Source: Phototrophicus methaneseepsis
GTDB lineage: Bacteria > Chloroflexota > Anaerolineae > Aggregatilineales > Phototrophicaceae
NCBI RefSeq assembly: GCF_015500095.1
Contig: NZ_CP062983.1
Coordinates: 2,108,001-2,172,000 of the forward strand
Length of the DNA: 64,000 nucleotides
Reading direction: 5' to 3'
In this document: positions 8,472 to 17,423 of the stretch, piece after piece
Layout: every line of letters begins with the position of its first letter
How positions within the stretch are numbered: position 1 is the first letter of the stretch
Program-made: the position numbers and the translations under genes
Notes under the pieces: generated by a model
Told to the model about the DNA's origin: nothing
Database searches by the model: none
Seen by the model: the letters and a program-made list of their open reading frames with translations, nothing else

Positions 8472-9365
8472 CTAAGCGGATTCGTGATAGGCGATCTGGA
8501 AGCTGCCCACGCCGCCATCATATTTAATCCGCAGGCGGTTGCCAGCCAGTTCATAGCCTTCTGTACGCCATTCACCACTATCTTCGATGAATTCGCGCCC
8601 GCCAGTGATGCGGTGGATGCCCGACGCTACGTCGATGCTGCCTAGGCCGCTTTTTGCGGTCAGCATCAGGGCCGTATTGCGCGAAACATAGATCACGACT
8701 TCTCCCACGCCACCTTTGATATCCAGTTCGCCATGGGCGCCTTCCGGCACATTGACGGTGAGCTGTCCAACGCCGCTGTCGATTTCGGCATGGAGGGCAG
8801 CTGTCTGGATAGGCAGCGTCACATTCATCGTGCCAACGCCACTGTCGACATCCAAGTCATTAAGCGTCAGGCCGCTGAGATCAGCCTCAACCGGGCCAAT
8901 GCCGCCATCAATGCTCAGATCAAGGGGGATATTCGGCGTCAGGCCAACCTGCCATGTGAGCTTTTTGCTATCGGCCATAGCACGGAAGCCCTGGCGAATT
9001 GGCGTCAGTGGGCTTTTAGACGTCTGTTGTGCCAGCCGGACGTACTTGCTTGCATCACCCTCAACTGTGAATTCCATCTCGCCAATGTAATAAACATCCG
9101 CATCCAGTAAATTGCCTGAAGTGGGTGCCAGGGCGCGGATGAAGCCTTTGCCAATGCTGAAGCCAATTTCAACTTCGGCATGTGCAGCACCATCAATCGC
9201 CTCAACAAACGTATCGTGTTGGACTTCTTGATCGCCTGCGAGTGAGCCAAGCATATTTTTGAAGCTCTCGCCAACTTCGGCAAAGTCAAACTGCCACTCA
9301 ACGGTGCGGCCATTACGTTTGCGTTTTTCTTTTGTTTCCTGTTCCGGGTTCGGATTCTCTGACAT
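8472..9365 (-). CDS. Toast-rack (DUF4097/LiaF-like) adhesin-type protein
   Basis: The 297-residue product has a charged N-terminal head (1-25) and then a repetitive beta-solenoid. Strand pairs recur as GGIGPVEADLSGLTLNDLD, SGVGTMNVTLP, SGVGQLTVNVP, GGVGEVVIYV and SGLGSIDVASG, each with a G-V/I/L-G turn. This is the N- and C-terminal toast-rack layout seen in LiaF-like cell-wall stress proteins and DUF4097 proteins. There is no signal peptide or membrane helix. ATG is preceded by AAGGAG. A glycine-rich membrane protein lies 113 bases upstream on the same strand; the pair is likely co-expressed, with the membrane protein as anchor. Role in envelope stress is inferred from family only. Confidence 0.8.
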   Translation of the reverse strand: MSENPNPEQETKEKRKRNGRTVEWQFDFAEVGESFKNMLGSLAGDQEVQHDTFVEAIDGAAHAEVEIGFSIGKGFIRALAPTSGNLLDADVYYIGEMEFTVEGDASKYVRLAQQTSKSPLTPIRQGFRAMADSKKLTWQVGLTPNIPLDLSIDGGIGPVEADLSGLTLNDLDVDSGVGTMNVTLPIQTAALHAEIDSGVGQLTVNVPEGAHGELDIKGGVGEVVIYVSRNTALMLTAKSGLGSIDVASGIHRITGGREFIEDSGEWRTEGYELAGNRLRIKYDGGVGSFQIAYHESA

Positions 9366-9478
9366 CGTAATCTCCTTATTGTTTGGTGGGGTGCACGCCT
9401 GGTGCAGCCGATTGCCACCTACTGATATTTACGAATGAAGTGGTCGATATGTTCACTTATTGCTGTTTTAGATGCTAT

Positions 9479-9865
9479 TCAGGTTGTTGCGCGTACCAGC
9501 AGGGCGATACCCGCGATGATGAGAATAGCTGGCACCAGCACGAAGATGAGGCCGAGGACCCCGCCAATCAGACCAAACACCAATCCTAAGATGCCGCCGA
9601 CCAAGCCAAGCACCCCCGCGATAATTGTGGCGACCAGCGCCAATACGCCGCCGACGAGCGCGCCAACCAGCCCAATAATGCCACCGACCAAGCCCGTCAC
9701 GCCGCCAACTACCGTATCAATGATCGTTTCGTTACCCGCATTGACAATGACAGCGTGGTCAGTGCGATTGAATAGTAAAAAGAGAGCGCCCACAATGATG
9801 AGAACTGCGGCGATTGTCGTCCAGGATTGCGAGCCACGTGCGTCGTTTTTGCGTTTTTCGTACAT
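9479..9865 (-). CDS. Glycine-rich multi-helix membrane protein
   Basis: The 128-residue product has a basic head, a membrane helix (about 15-32), a short polar loop (NRTDHAVIVNAGNETIID) and then about 80 residues of almost unbroken V/L/I/G sequence. In that stretch G-G-x-x-G-L-V-G motifs recur every 10-11 residues, which gives dense GxxxG packing motifs for three or four tightly packed helices. The pattern resembles small pore-forming or bacteriocin-like membrane proteins, but nothing specific is recognised. It precedes the toast-rack gene in an apparent two-gene operon. Confidence 0.7.
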   Translation of the reverse strand: MYEKRKNDARGSQSWTTIAAVLIIVGALFLLFNRTDHAVIVNAGNETIIDTVVGGVTGLVGGIIGLVGALVGGVLALVATIIAGVLGLVGGILGLVFGLIGGVLGLIFVLVPAILIIAGIALLVRATT

Positions 9866-10021
9866 GATATTTTCTTTGCCCCGTCTTGTTCGTTCTAAAC
9901 ATATATACGCATCGCCATAACCGCAGTTGCGATCTGAACTATATGCATTGTGTAAAAAAACGGCTGCAAGCGTTTGGCGATGCTCTCCAGCGCCTATGCA
10001 GAGCGGGGAATCAGGCGCTTC

Positions 10022-11221
10022 TTAACTGACAGGAACGCACCTTGGTGGGCCTTCTGGTGGGTAGGTCCATGTTTGCGGAATGTTTGAGGCTGCGGCCATG
10101 GCCTGGAATTGGTTATACAAGGGCACGAGCGTATCGCAATCGCCCAGTGCTTCCGCCGCTTGTCCCTGTAGATACCAGCATTCAAACCGGCGTTCTTCGA
10201 TGGGCATATTTTGTAGGGTTTGCAGGGTGGTACAGCGACCAAGGGCGTCGCGTGCTTTCGTCAGGCTGCCTTCTAAGAAGAACTCACGTCCCAGTTGGTA
10301 CCAGGCATCGGACCATGCCGGGGCCAGTTCTGTTGCTTTGGTGCAGTAATTGACGGCGGCTTCGCGTTCGCGGAGGCCAATGGATATTTCACAGAGGCGC
10401 AGATGGGCTTTCGCGTTATTTTCATCCAGAGCGATGACCTGGAAGTAAGAAGCGGTAGCATTGTTGGTATTACTCACCTGCATCGCGTAGAGAGCCTGCT
10501 CAAAATAAAGTGGGATCATGCGGCGATTCAGGGCTATGGCCTGGTTCACGGCTTCTGTTGCTTCGTTGTAGCGGCCCATATCCCCCAGGATGACGGCCAT
10601 TGTCCTATAGGCATCCATTACCCAGGGTGAGCCTGTACTCTGGGCGATTTCGACAGCGGTGCGCGCTTCTCGCAGTGCGGCATCGAATAAGCCTTGCTGG
10701 GCATAGCCAAAGGCCTGTGCCACACGGGCAGGCATATTGTCATACTCACGTTGGATCGCGGCACTCGCCATACGAGTGGCATCAGCGCTTTGTTCATTGG
10801 CTTGTAGGGCGAATGCATGGATGCCCTGGACGCGCGTCCGCAAGATGGGTTGTCCATATGCACCAGTCGTGAGCTGCAAAGCGCGCTGACGATCCTGAGC
10901 ATTGTTATAATCTGTGTAGCTGCGGTAAACGAGCGCGCGTACCAGTAAGATGAGGGCGTCGGCATTATCCGGCTCCGCCTCCCAGACGTGCCGCGCCTGC
11001 TCAATCGTCGTATCGAGGTCCCCGTTGGCAAAAGCGGCTTCTGCCCGGCTGATGCTGTGCGTCGTCTGGGGATTTTTGAGCAGCCAATTGGCAATCCAAT
11101 CTCGTGAGACGACCACAAAGCCAATCATCAGCGTGAGGACAATCATAAAAGGAATGCAGCCCGTGCGGCGGCTGCGACGTGCAGCGAACAGAGGGCGGTT
11201 GGTACGGCGATTAATGTGCAT
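10022..11221 (-). CDS. Membrane-anchored TPR protein
   Basis: The 399-residue product has a basic head (RRTNRPLFAARRSRR), one membrane helix at about 23-42, and then TPR repeats over the rest. Clear 34-residue units include SRAEAAFANGDLDTTIEQA with WEAEPDNADALILL, RVAQAFGYAQQGLFDAALREA, YNEATEAVNQAIALNRR, and REREAAVNYCTKATELAPAWSDAWYQLG. The C-terminus is Pro-rich. It is a protein-interaction scaffold, probably with the TPR part outside the membrane. It is divergent from the glycosyltransferase gene. Confidence 0.85.
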   Translation of the reverse strand: MHINRRTNRPLFAARRSRRTGCIPFMIVLTLMIGFVVVSRDWIANWLLKNPQTTHSISRAEAAFANGDLDTTIEQARHVWEAEPDNADALILLVRALVYRSYTDYNNAQDRQRALQLTTGAYGQPILRTRVQGIHAFALQANEQSADATRMASAAIQREYDNMPARVAQAFGYAQQGLFDAALREARTAVEIAQSTGSPWVMDAYRTMAVILGDMGRYNEATEAVNQAIALNRRMIPLYFEQALYAMQVSNTNNATASYFQVIALDENNAKAHLRLCEISIGLREREAAVNYCTKATELAPAWSDAWYQLGREFFLEGSLTKARDALGRCTTLQTLQNMPIEERRFECWYLQGQAAEALGDCDTLVPLYNQFQAMAAASNIPQTWTYPPEGPPRCVPVS

Positions 11222-11616
11222 CGATGTTCAGGTAAGGATAAAGTGTTCAATTCTGTGAAGTGTACCCTATTCACTTGTTCACAGCACGGATATGACAAAA
11301 ATGATTGGCAAACCTATACATAAGAGCAACAAGTGCAATTGTACAGGGGATTAGGGGCCTACGATGAATGTCAGGTGGGTTTGTGACAAATATCACTTAT
11401 GCCTATAGGGCGAATATGAGACACTATGTTTGCCAACGACAGAGGATGCTGACTTACAGAACGCACCTCAAATACCCCTCTCTTATTTGGGAACTATATT
11501 TTGCGACGAGCCTGTTGTATCCTCTACAACAGGTTTGTTGTTTATAGGGACAATCCGTTTTTTAAGCTCATTTTTGATTCAATTTTTAATTGTATGCACC
11601 CGGACGAGTGATCTCT
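11222..11616. other. Divergent intergenic region with a strong hairpin
   Basis: These 395 bases separate the divergent TPR and glycosyltransferase genes. No protein gene is supported. A perfect 9-bp hairpin CCTGTTGTA / TACAACAGG (11511-11533) followed by TTTGTTGTTT looks like a terminator or attenuator on the plus strand, about 85 bases before the glycosyltransferase start. That implies transcription starting further upstream, possibly of a short RNA or a leader. Confidence 0.5.
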
Positions 11617-12711
11617 GTGCGCGTTTTGATGCTTTCTAAAGCTTGTATCGTCGGTATTTATCAGCGGAAGCTGGAGTACATCGCCCAGCAAGGTGTGGAC
11701 CTGTTAACGGTCGTTCCACCTTCCTGGCGTGATGAGCGTGGCGAACAAAAATTGGAGCGCGTCTATACAGAAGGTTATATGCTGCACGTCACGCCGATCC
11801 GCTTTAATGGCAACTTCCACCTGCATTATTATCCGGCCTTGCCAGCTATCCTGCGCGATTTTAAGCCCGATGTCGTCCACATTGACGAAGAGCCTTATAA
11901 CCTGGCGACATGGCACGCGTTGTATCATGCGCGTCGGCAGGGTGCAAAGACACTTTTCTTCACATGGCAAAATATCAATCGGCGCTATCCTCCGCCCTTC
12001 CGTTGGGGCGAATCCTGGGTGATGCGTAGCAGTGATGCCGCCATCGCCGGGACGGATAGCGCTGCTGAAGTCCTGCAGGCGAAGGGCTATGCTGGCCCTG
12101 TGGTGACGATACCGCAGTTTGGCACCGATCCAGGCTTATTCCAGCCTACGCCCAGGGCGCCGCGTCGTCCATTTACGATTGGCTATGTCGGGCGATTCGT
12201 CCCTGAAAAAGGCGTTTTGCTGTTACTACAGGCCGCCAGCCAATTGCAGGGCGATTGGCGGCTTCATTTGGTGGGTAGCGGCCCGCAGCGCCCGCTGCTG
12301 GAATCAACAAGTGCAGCGTTGGGCATTGCCGGGCGTGTGACCTTTACAGAATGGGTGGCCTCTACAGAGATGCCATCGCTTTATCATCAATTTGATGCCT
12401 TAGCCTTGCCTTCACTCACACGAGAAAATTGGAAAGAACAATTTGGGCGTGTGCTGGTGGAGGCCATGGCGAGTGGTGTGCCTGTTATCGGTAGCGACAG
12501 CGGCGCTATACCGGGCGTGATCGCTGATGCAGGCCTGATTTTGCCGGAAGGTGATGTCCCTGCGTTGACAGGCGCCCTACAGCGCTTGCTCAATGATGCG
12601 GCTTTACGACAATCCCTGGCACAGCGAGGCCGTGACCATGTCCTGGCCCACTTCACCCATGCGCGTATTGCGCAGGCCACGGTTGAAGTCTATCGTTCCC
12701 TGATGGCATGA
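11617..12711 (+). CDS. Group 4 glycosyltransferase
   Basis: The product (about 364 residues) has the GT-B fold of the GT4 family, which transfers a sugar from a nucleotide donor to an envelope glycan or lipid. It begins VRVLMLSKACIVGIYQRKLE. The hinge is FTIGYVGRFVPEKGVLLLL, followed by LHLVGSGPQRPLLE and GRVTFTEWV. The donor site motif is EQFGRVLVEAMASGVPVIGSDSGAIPGVI, the E-x7-E region of GT4 enzymes. GTG at 11617 was chosen because GGACGAG lies 8 bases upstream and GT4 proteins usually begin MRVLM; GTG 11608 and TTG 11590 are in-frame alternatives. It stands alone, so the acceptor is unknown. Confidence 0.9.
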   Translation: MRVLMLSKACIVGIYQRKLEYIAQQGVDLLTVVPPSWRDERGEQKLERVYTEGYMLHVTPIRFNGNFHLHYYPALPAILRDFKPDVVHIDEEPYNLATWHALYHARRQGAKTLFFTWQNINRRYPPPFRWGESWVMRSSDAAIAGTDSAAEVLQAKGYAGPVVTIPQFGTDPGLFQPTPRAPRRPFTIGYVGRFVPEKGVLLLLQAASQLQGDWRLHLVGSGPQRPLLESTSAALGIAGRVTFTEWVASTEMPSLYHQFDALALPSLTRENWKEQFGRVLVEAMASGVPVIGSDSGAIPGVIADAGLILPEGDVPALTGALQRLLNDAALRQSLAQRGRDHVLAHFTHARIAQATVEVYRSLMA

Positions 12712-12865
12712 ATGTCTGAGGCAGCCGGTGCCTGAGCGGTGGATGAATATATGGCGCGAATCAGCAGATATGGCGATATCTTGCTGTCCTGTTTTTATAG
12801 TCTTGTTGTTTTTATCGCTATACTGTGGCTAGAACTGTTCATGAGTCCAGATAGGATGAAGATTG

Positions 12866-14158
12866 ATGCAGGCTGTGACGCAAGCCCCCTCAAAGCCTTT
12901 GCTGCCATTCCGTAACATACGCGATGTGCTGGCCCTCCATGCGAAGACATCCGCCAGCAAGTCCTACATCCTCTTTTATGATCGGGATGGCGAACGTATG
13001 GATCTGGCATATGCTGAATTTGTGGCGCGTGTGCATCAGGTGGCGAACTTCCTCTATGATGATCTGAAGCTGAAGCGTGGCGACCGTATTGCAACGTTGA
13101 CGCGCAATGATGTTGATACGGCCCTGATCTTGTTTGGTGCCTGGGTGATTGGCCTCAGCGTGATGCCGCTCTCATTGGATTGCAGCGATGACGTGTTGGA
13201 AGAATCGCTTAAAGCGAGCGGAGCAATGGTCTGTTTCACGGATACGCAGTCCCTGGAACGCGTGAATCCGCTGGTCCAAGCATTGCCCAATCTGATGGGG
13301 CAGGTCGAAGTCGGCGGTGAACCCGGTACAGACTATGTCAACTTTTTGGAAGTCATTCGCAGCCGCCCGACGACATTCTTAGGCGATGATAGCGGCGCCA
13401 AAGCGGCGGATCTATCTCTGCGCGAAGGCAATGAACGCACGGCGACTTTTTCTGATGAGGCCCTCTATCTGCCCACAGGTCAGGCGCTGACGCAGGGAGA
13501 ACTGCTCTATGCTGCGAAGGCCCTGGCAGAAGCGCAGGCCCTGACAGGGAATCAACGTCAGGTAACGACGGCGACGATACAGGAAGTTGAAGGGCTTGTA
13601 GCTGGTCTGATAGCGCCGCTGGTGGTGGGAGCTTCTGTCGTCTGGTGTGAATCGCCCCAGCTACCGGAGTTCTGGGCGCGAGTGGTGCGGGAGAAGGCAA
13701 ACCTGGCGCATTTATCGGCAGGGGATTTGCAGGGCCTGGTCGCGCATAGCCAGTATTTACAATCGGATGGCGAGACGCTCTATGGTCATGGCATTAATCG
13801 GACAAATCTCGCTCGCTTCCGGCATGTGATCTGCAATGGCCGTCAGTTGGAGAAGGCTGTTTCTCAGCAGTTCGAGACGCTCTATGGATTTCCTATCCTG
13901 GTGGGCCTGAGTGATCCTGTGCTGGGTGGGTTTGCGACATTGCTGCCGATGATGCTCTCCTGGGAAGCTCATCAAGATTATTTGCACGTTCAGGACGAGC
14001 GCTGCATGGGCGTCCTACTCCCCGGTTATCAGGCGGCAGTTGACCAGCAGGGCGTTATGTTCACACTGCCACACGGTGAACAAGTGCGTTTGGCGCTGCG
14101 TGCCCGGCTGATCCCGGATGATTTATTGGGACGTTCTTTACTTTACTTGCCTGATTGA
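12866..14158 (+). CDS. Degenerate adenylate-forming (AMP-binding) enzyme
   Basis: The 430-residue product follows the large N-terminal domain of acyl-CoA synthetases and NRPS adenylation domains: YILFYDRDGERMDLAYAEF, LKRGDRIATLTRNDVDTALILFGAWVIG, and further on an LYGFPILVGLSDPVLGG segment in place of the YGxTE motif. The P-loop that binds ATP (T/S-S-G-T-T-G-x-P-K-G) is missing: the sequence runs DEALYLP then TGQALTQGELLYAAKAL with no such loop. The C-terminal domain with the TGD and catalytic Lys motifs is absent, so the protein is about 70-100 residues shorter than active enzymes. It is therefore probably inactive as a ligase. The frame is intact and codon use normal, so it may act as a scaffold or acyl binder. 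ATG with AGGATGAAG upstream was chosen. Confidence 0.75.
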   Translation: MQAVTQAPSKPLLPFRNIRDVLALHAKTSASKSYILFYDRDGERMDLAYAEFVARVHQVANFLYDDLKLKRGDRIATLTRNDVDTALILFGAWVIGLSVMPLSLDCSDDVLEESLKASGAMVCFTDTQSLERVNPLVQALPNLMGQVEVGGEPGTDYVNFLEVIRSRPTTFLGDDSGAKAADLSLREGNERTATFSDEALYLPTGQALTQGELLYAAKALAEAQALTGNQRQVTTATIQEVEGLVAGLIAPLVVGASVVWCESPQLPEFWARVVREKANLAHLSAGDLQGLVAHSQYLQSDGETLYGHGINRTNLARFRHVICNGRQLEKAVSQQFETLYGFPILVGLSDPVLGGFATLLPMMLSWEAHQDYLHVQDERCMGVLLPGYQAAVDQQGVMFTLPHGEQVRLALRARLIPDDLLGRSLLYLPD

Positions 14159-14171
14159 GCGTAGGTCGCTG

Positions 14172-15257
14172 TCATGGGCGCATGGAGATGTCCCCTGTCC
14201 ATGGCAGGGGGCACTCATAGCTGAAATCGACCAGCTTGACGAAGCACGCCCGCCCATTGTCATCACCCTGACGATAGAGTACCTGGGTATCATCTTGCAG
14301 CCATGTGGGGCTGAATAAAAGCACGTTAGATGGCGGGACCAGCATTTGCCACGTAGAGGCATCTAATGCAATTGTTGAGAGCATATAGCGCGAAGGCGAG
14401 CCTATCACAACCGCGATCTGGCTGCCACCATGTGCAAATGCCGCATCAATTTCCGATAGCAGCGGCGTATCACTGATATTGCTGGCTGCACCGGAGACCA
14501 TATCCAGCGCATAGAGATCGTAATTGAGCTGTGTCCTGGTATGGCTGCGCACCAGAAAGACGGTTCCGAAGACATCCAGCACATCAGCCTGGTCGTTCCA
14601 TGTCCCTTGCAGCCATCTGTGAACTTGTTCGATAGAGGGGCCTTCCAGGTCAATTCGGTAGCCTTCGAAGGCGTTGGGCTGTGCGATCACAATATAGAGG
14701 GTATGCCCATCCGGTGCCCAGGCAATCGGCGTATCCCAGTCCAGATAAGGGATATTCGCCGCGACAACCTGGAGCTGGCCTGTCTGGTGGTTCAAGATGT
14801 AGATAGCGGGTACCGTGATATCGTTGATGTGGGTGATGAAAGCCAATCGCGTACTATCTTGTGACCATCGTGCACCATCGCCAAAGCTGGCTTCTGTGGG
14901 GGCTTCGCTGTTCAATAGGCGTTGATTGTGCCCGTTACGATCCATCTGGCAGAGGCCTTCTTGCCCGCCGCAGTCATCTGTGAAGTAAAGAATGTGAGCG
15001 CCATCCGGTGTGAAGACGAAATCGCTGTTGTACTGGCCAGTACGCGTCAGCGGTGCGCGCATCGCCCACAGATTATCGTATGTGTAAATCTGGCGCGTCT
15101 CGTCGTCGCTCCCTGGATAAGCAAATTCGTCATTGAGGCTAAAATAAGTGATCTGTTGGTTGTCGATCTGCGACGCGATGAACAGGCAGCTACCTAAAAG
15201 GCCCAGGATGAGGATGCTCATGAACAGTGCTGTACGCCCAAACAGTCGGAAGATCAC
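14172..15257 (-). CDS. Membrane-anchored or lipoprotein beta-propeller (TolB-like WD40 repeats)
   Basis: The 361-residue product has a hydrophobic N-terminus (8-30) whose LLGSC could be a lipobox, although the following residues are hydrophobic and a simple anchor is equally possible. The rest is a PD40/TolB-type propeller with recurring blades such as SDFVFTPDGAHILYFTDD, GARWSQDSTRLAFITH, IAWAPDGHTLYIVIA and FSPTWLQDDTQVLYRQGDD. Such proteins act as extracytoplasmic binding platforms. The start codon is GTG. The gene converges on the adenylate-forming gene with 13 bases between them. Confidence 0.75.
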   Translation of the reverse strand: MIFRLFGRTALFMSILILGLLGSCLFIASQIDNQQITYFSLNDEFAYPGSDDETRQIYTYDNLWAMRAPLTRTGQYNSDFVFTPDGAHILYFTDDCGGQEGLCQMDRNGHNQRLLNSEAPTEASFGDGARWSQDSTRLAFITHINDITVPAIYILNHQTGQLQVVAANIPYLDWDTPIAWAPDGHTLYIVIAQPNAFEGYRIDLEGPSIEQVHRWLQGTWNDQADVLDVFGTVFLVRSHTRTQLNYDLYALDMVSGAASNISDTPLLSEIDAAFAHGGSQIAVVIGSPSRYMLSTIALDASTWQMLVPPSNVLLFSPTWLQDDTQVLYRQGDDNGRACFVKLVDFSYECPLPWTGDISMRP

Positions 15258-15407
15258 GTCAAGTTACCTGGCTTATGAACAGCCCCGTGTGGCGGCTGCA
15301 ATGCTTGCAGGATAAGTACAAGAACATGGGTGATCTTACCATGCTATCGAGATGTGGTGAGGCTATTTTCGTATTGGGTTGTTTTTGGGCCCGGTTGCTT
15401 TCTTTTG

Positions 15408-15893
15408 TCAGTCCTCTGTGGGGAAGTGAACAAGGAGCTTGAGGAGACCAAGCTGGATGACATCACCATGACGCAGGGAGTATCCAAACATTGGCTTGAG
15501 AATATAGCCATTGATGAAAGTGCCATTGGTGCTGTTGAAGTCTTTAATAGCAACCTGGTCGCGCGTGACCTGTATAATGGCATGATGACGTGAGACGCCC
15601 ATTTTGCGCGCACCGAGATGACTCAGATCCACATCGACTTGTCTATCGTTGGGGGACTGTTTACGGCCTAAGACCATGTGGTTTCTTAAAGGCATCATGA
15701 CCGTATCCGAAGTGCCTTCTACGGTAAATTGGATTGTTGCCGGGGCGACACTGTGCACCTGCTCAGGGCTGCGAGGCGGCATCTGCTCGTGCGTGGTATC
15801 CATGTTAAGATACTGTGTCTGCCCAGCCGGATAAACGGCCCCATTCTCTTTGAAGACATCAACGGCTGTTTCTAATGATGGTGTGTGTGCCAT
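15408..15893 (-). CDS. FHA domain protein
   Basis: The 161-residue product has a low-complexity N-terminal half and a C-terminal FHA domain (about 58-158) with the expected signature: VLGRK, then SRHHAIIQ, then DFNSTNGTFINGY and LRHGDVIQLG. FHA domains bind phosphothreonine peptides, so this is a reader of Ser/Thr kinase signalling; no kinase gene is in the window. It is divergent from the channel-like gene at 16129, with about 235 bases between them. Confidence 0.9.
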   Translation of the reverse strand: MAHTPSLETAVDVFKENGAVYPAGQTQYLNMDTTHEQMPPRSPEQVHSVAPATIQFTVEGTSDTVMMPLRNHMVLGRKQSPNDRQVDVDLSHLGARKMGVSRHHAIIQVTRDQVAIKDFNSTNGTFINGYILKPMFGYSLRHGDVIQLGLLKLLVHFPTED

Positions 15894-16128
15894 GCCTGTT
15901 TTCCCTGGTCCTGATGCCGACGTTGGCTTTTTCTACGTGCGGGACCTCAGCTATACTGTGTATCTCTATGAGATGTATAGCTCTACTATATAAGAAAATC
16001 AGTGCAAGAAATCTTAACACATGTAAAGAAACAGGGATTTTGTGCGATTTATTCAAAAGTTGCATTGAGTTCGCTTTCATTGAATTTTGTAGCAAGCGCA
16101 TGATTCACTCAAGAGGGGAAGCTTCGGA

Positions 16129-17229
16129 TTGTTACTGCTGCTCAAAATCTTATCTGTTCTCTTTGGCATCTTGCTGATCATTTTCACATTGATCTCAGCG
16201 ATTCGTATCTTTGTGCTGCCTCGTGGCGAAAATGTGTGGCTCAACCGCATCTTCTGGCAGGTGGTTTATCAGGTATTTTTGCTTCGGTCGCGTCGTGCTG
16301 TGAGCTATGAAGAACGGGATCGACTATTGGCGTATTTCGCACCTGCGATCCTCTTGTTGCAGCCCTTTGTTTATCTGGGATTATTGGTGCTGGCATATAC
16401 GCCTATTTATTGGGGCCTGCTGCTGGATGATCTGCATCCGGCGGTGATGTTGAATTTGCTCTATGATTCTTTTTTGCTGAGCGGCTCTTCGCTGCTCACA
16501 TTGGGCTACGCTGGCGTTAATGACGTAGGGAATATGATCATCTCATTTTCCGATGCGGCTGTCGGCATGGTCATCGTCGCGTTATTTATTGCTTATGTGC
16601 CGACTATCTACAGCGCCTTTTCTCAGCGAGAGAAGCAGGTTGCTATGCTGGAAGTGCGCGCAGGCTCGCCGCCTTTTGGTGTGACGATCCTCCAACGCGT
16701 TTATCGCAACCAGGGCAGCACAGAATATTTGATGAAGGTCTGGACACGCTGGGAAGAATGGTTTGTCGAGATTGAAGAAAATCACACCTCACTACCGATT
16801 CTGGTCTTTTTCAGGTCGCCGACGGGTGATCGTTCCTGGGTAACGGCAGCGGGGGCCGTCCTGGATGCAGCCGCGTTATTAGATAGCTGCGTGGATGAGC
16901 CACGTACTGTTGAGGCTGTGATGTGCATCCGGGCAGGGTATCTGGCTTTGCGGCACATTTCGGATTACTTCCGCATTGATTATGACATTAATCCCAAGCC
17001 GGAAGGCCCCATTAGTATCTCGCGCGATGAGTTTGACGAAGCGTGGCAGATGATGGTAGAGGAAGGTATCCCTATGGTCGCTGATGTAGAGCAGGCCTGG
17101 CGTAACTTCGTTGGTTGGCGCGTCAACTATGATCGTGTCCTGGTTGCACTGGCCCGCCTGACGGGTGCTCCATTTGCGCCGTGGTCTTCAGATCGTAGTT
17201 TGCCTGATATGAAGAAAATCCTGGGATAA
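16129..17229 (+). CDS. Two-helix ion-channel-like membrane protein
   Basis: The 366-residue product has an N-terminal membrane helix (3-28), two more (about 62-90 and 137-160), and between these a re-entrant-looking stretch SFLLSGSSLLTLGYAGVND. This resembles the pore helix and selectivity filter of K+ channels (T-x-x-T-x-G-Y-G-D), with GYA in place of GYG. Homologues of this layout are usually labelled two-pore-domain potassium channel family. The C-terminal 190 residues are soluble and helical with no recognised motif. Start TTG was chosen because AAGAGGGGA lies 9 bases upstream. Ion selectivity cannot be claimed from the altered filter. Confidence 0.65.
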   Translation: MLLLLKILSVLFGILLIIFTLISAIRIFVLPRGENVWLNRIFWQVVYQVFLLRSRRAVSYEERDRLLAYFAPAILLLQPFVYLGLLVLAYTPIYWGLLLDDLHPAVMLNLLYDSFLLSGSSLLTLGYAGVNDVGNMIISFSDAAVGMVIVALFIAYVPTIYSAFSQREKQVAMLEVRAGSPPFGVTILQRVYRNQGSTEYLMKVWTRWEEWFVEIEENHTSLPILVFFRSPTGDRSWVTAAGAVLDAAALLDSCVDEPRTVEAVMCIRAGYLALRHISDYFRIDYDINPKPEGPISISRDEFDEAWQMMVEEGIPMVADVEQAWRNFVGWRVNYDRVLVALARLTGAPFAPWSSDRSLPDMKKILG

Positions 17230-17423
17230 GAGGTCCTCTTCGGGTAAAACGATCCAGCACAATAATAAATTTGTGCGATGCTATAATAAAGTAAGTGGGT
17301 TAACCTGGGACTGACGTCCTATCCGTTGTGCATCATATGCGGAAATCTCAAACATCAAGTATGATGTGCCATGATACACTGAACTATAATTGCATTTTAT
17401 AAAACGAACATGGAGCAAGCGCG

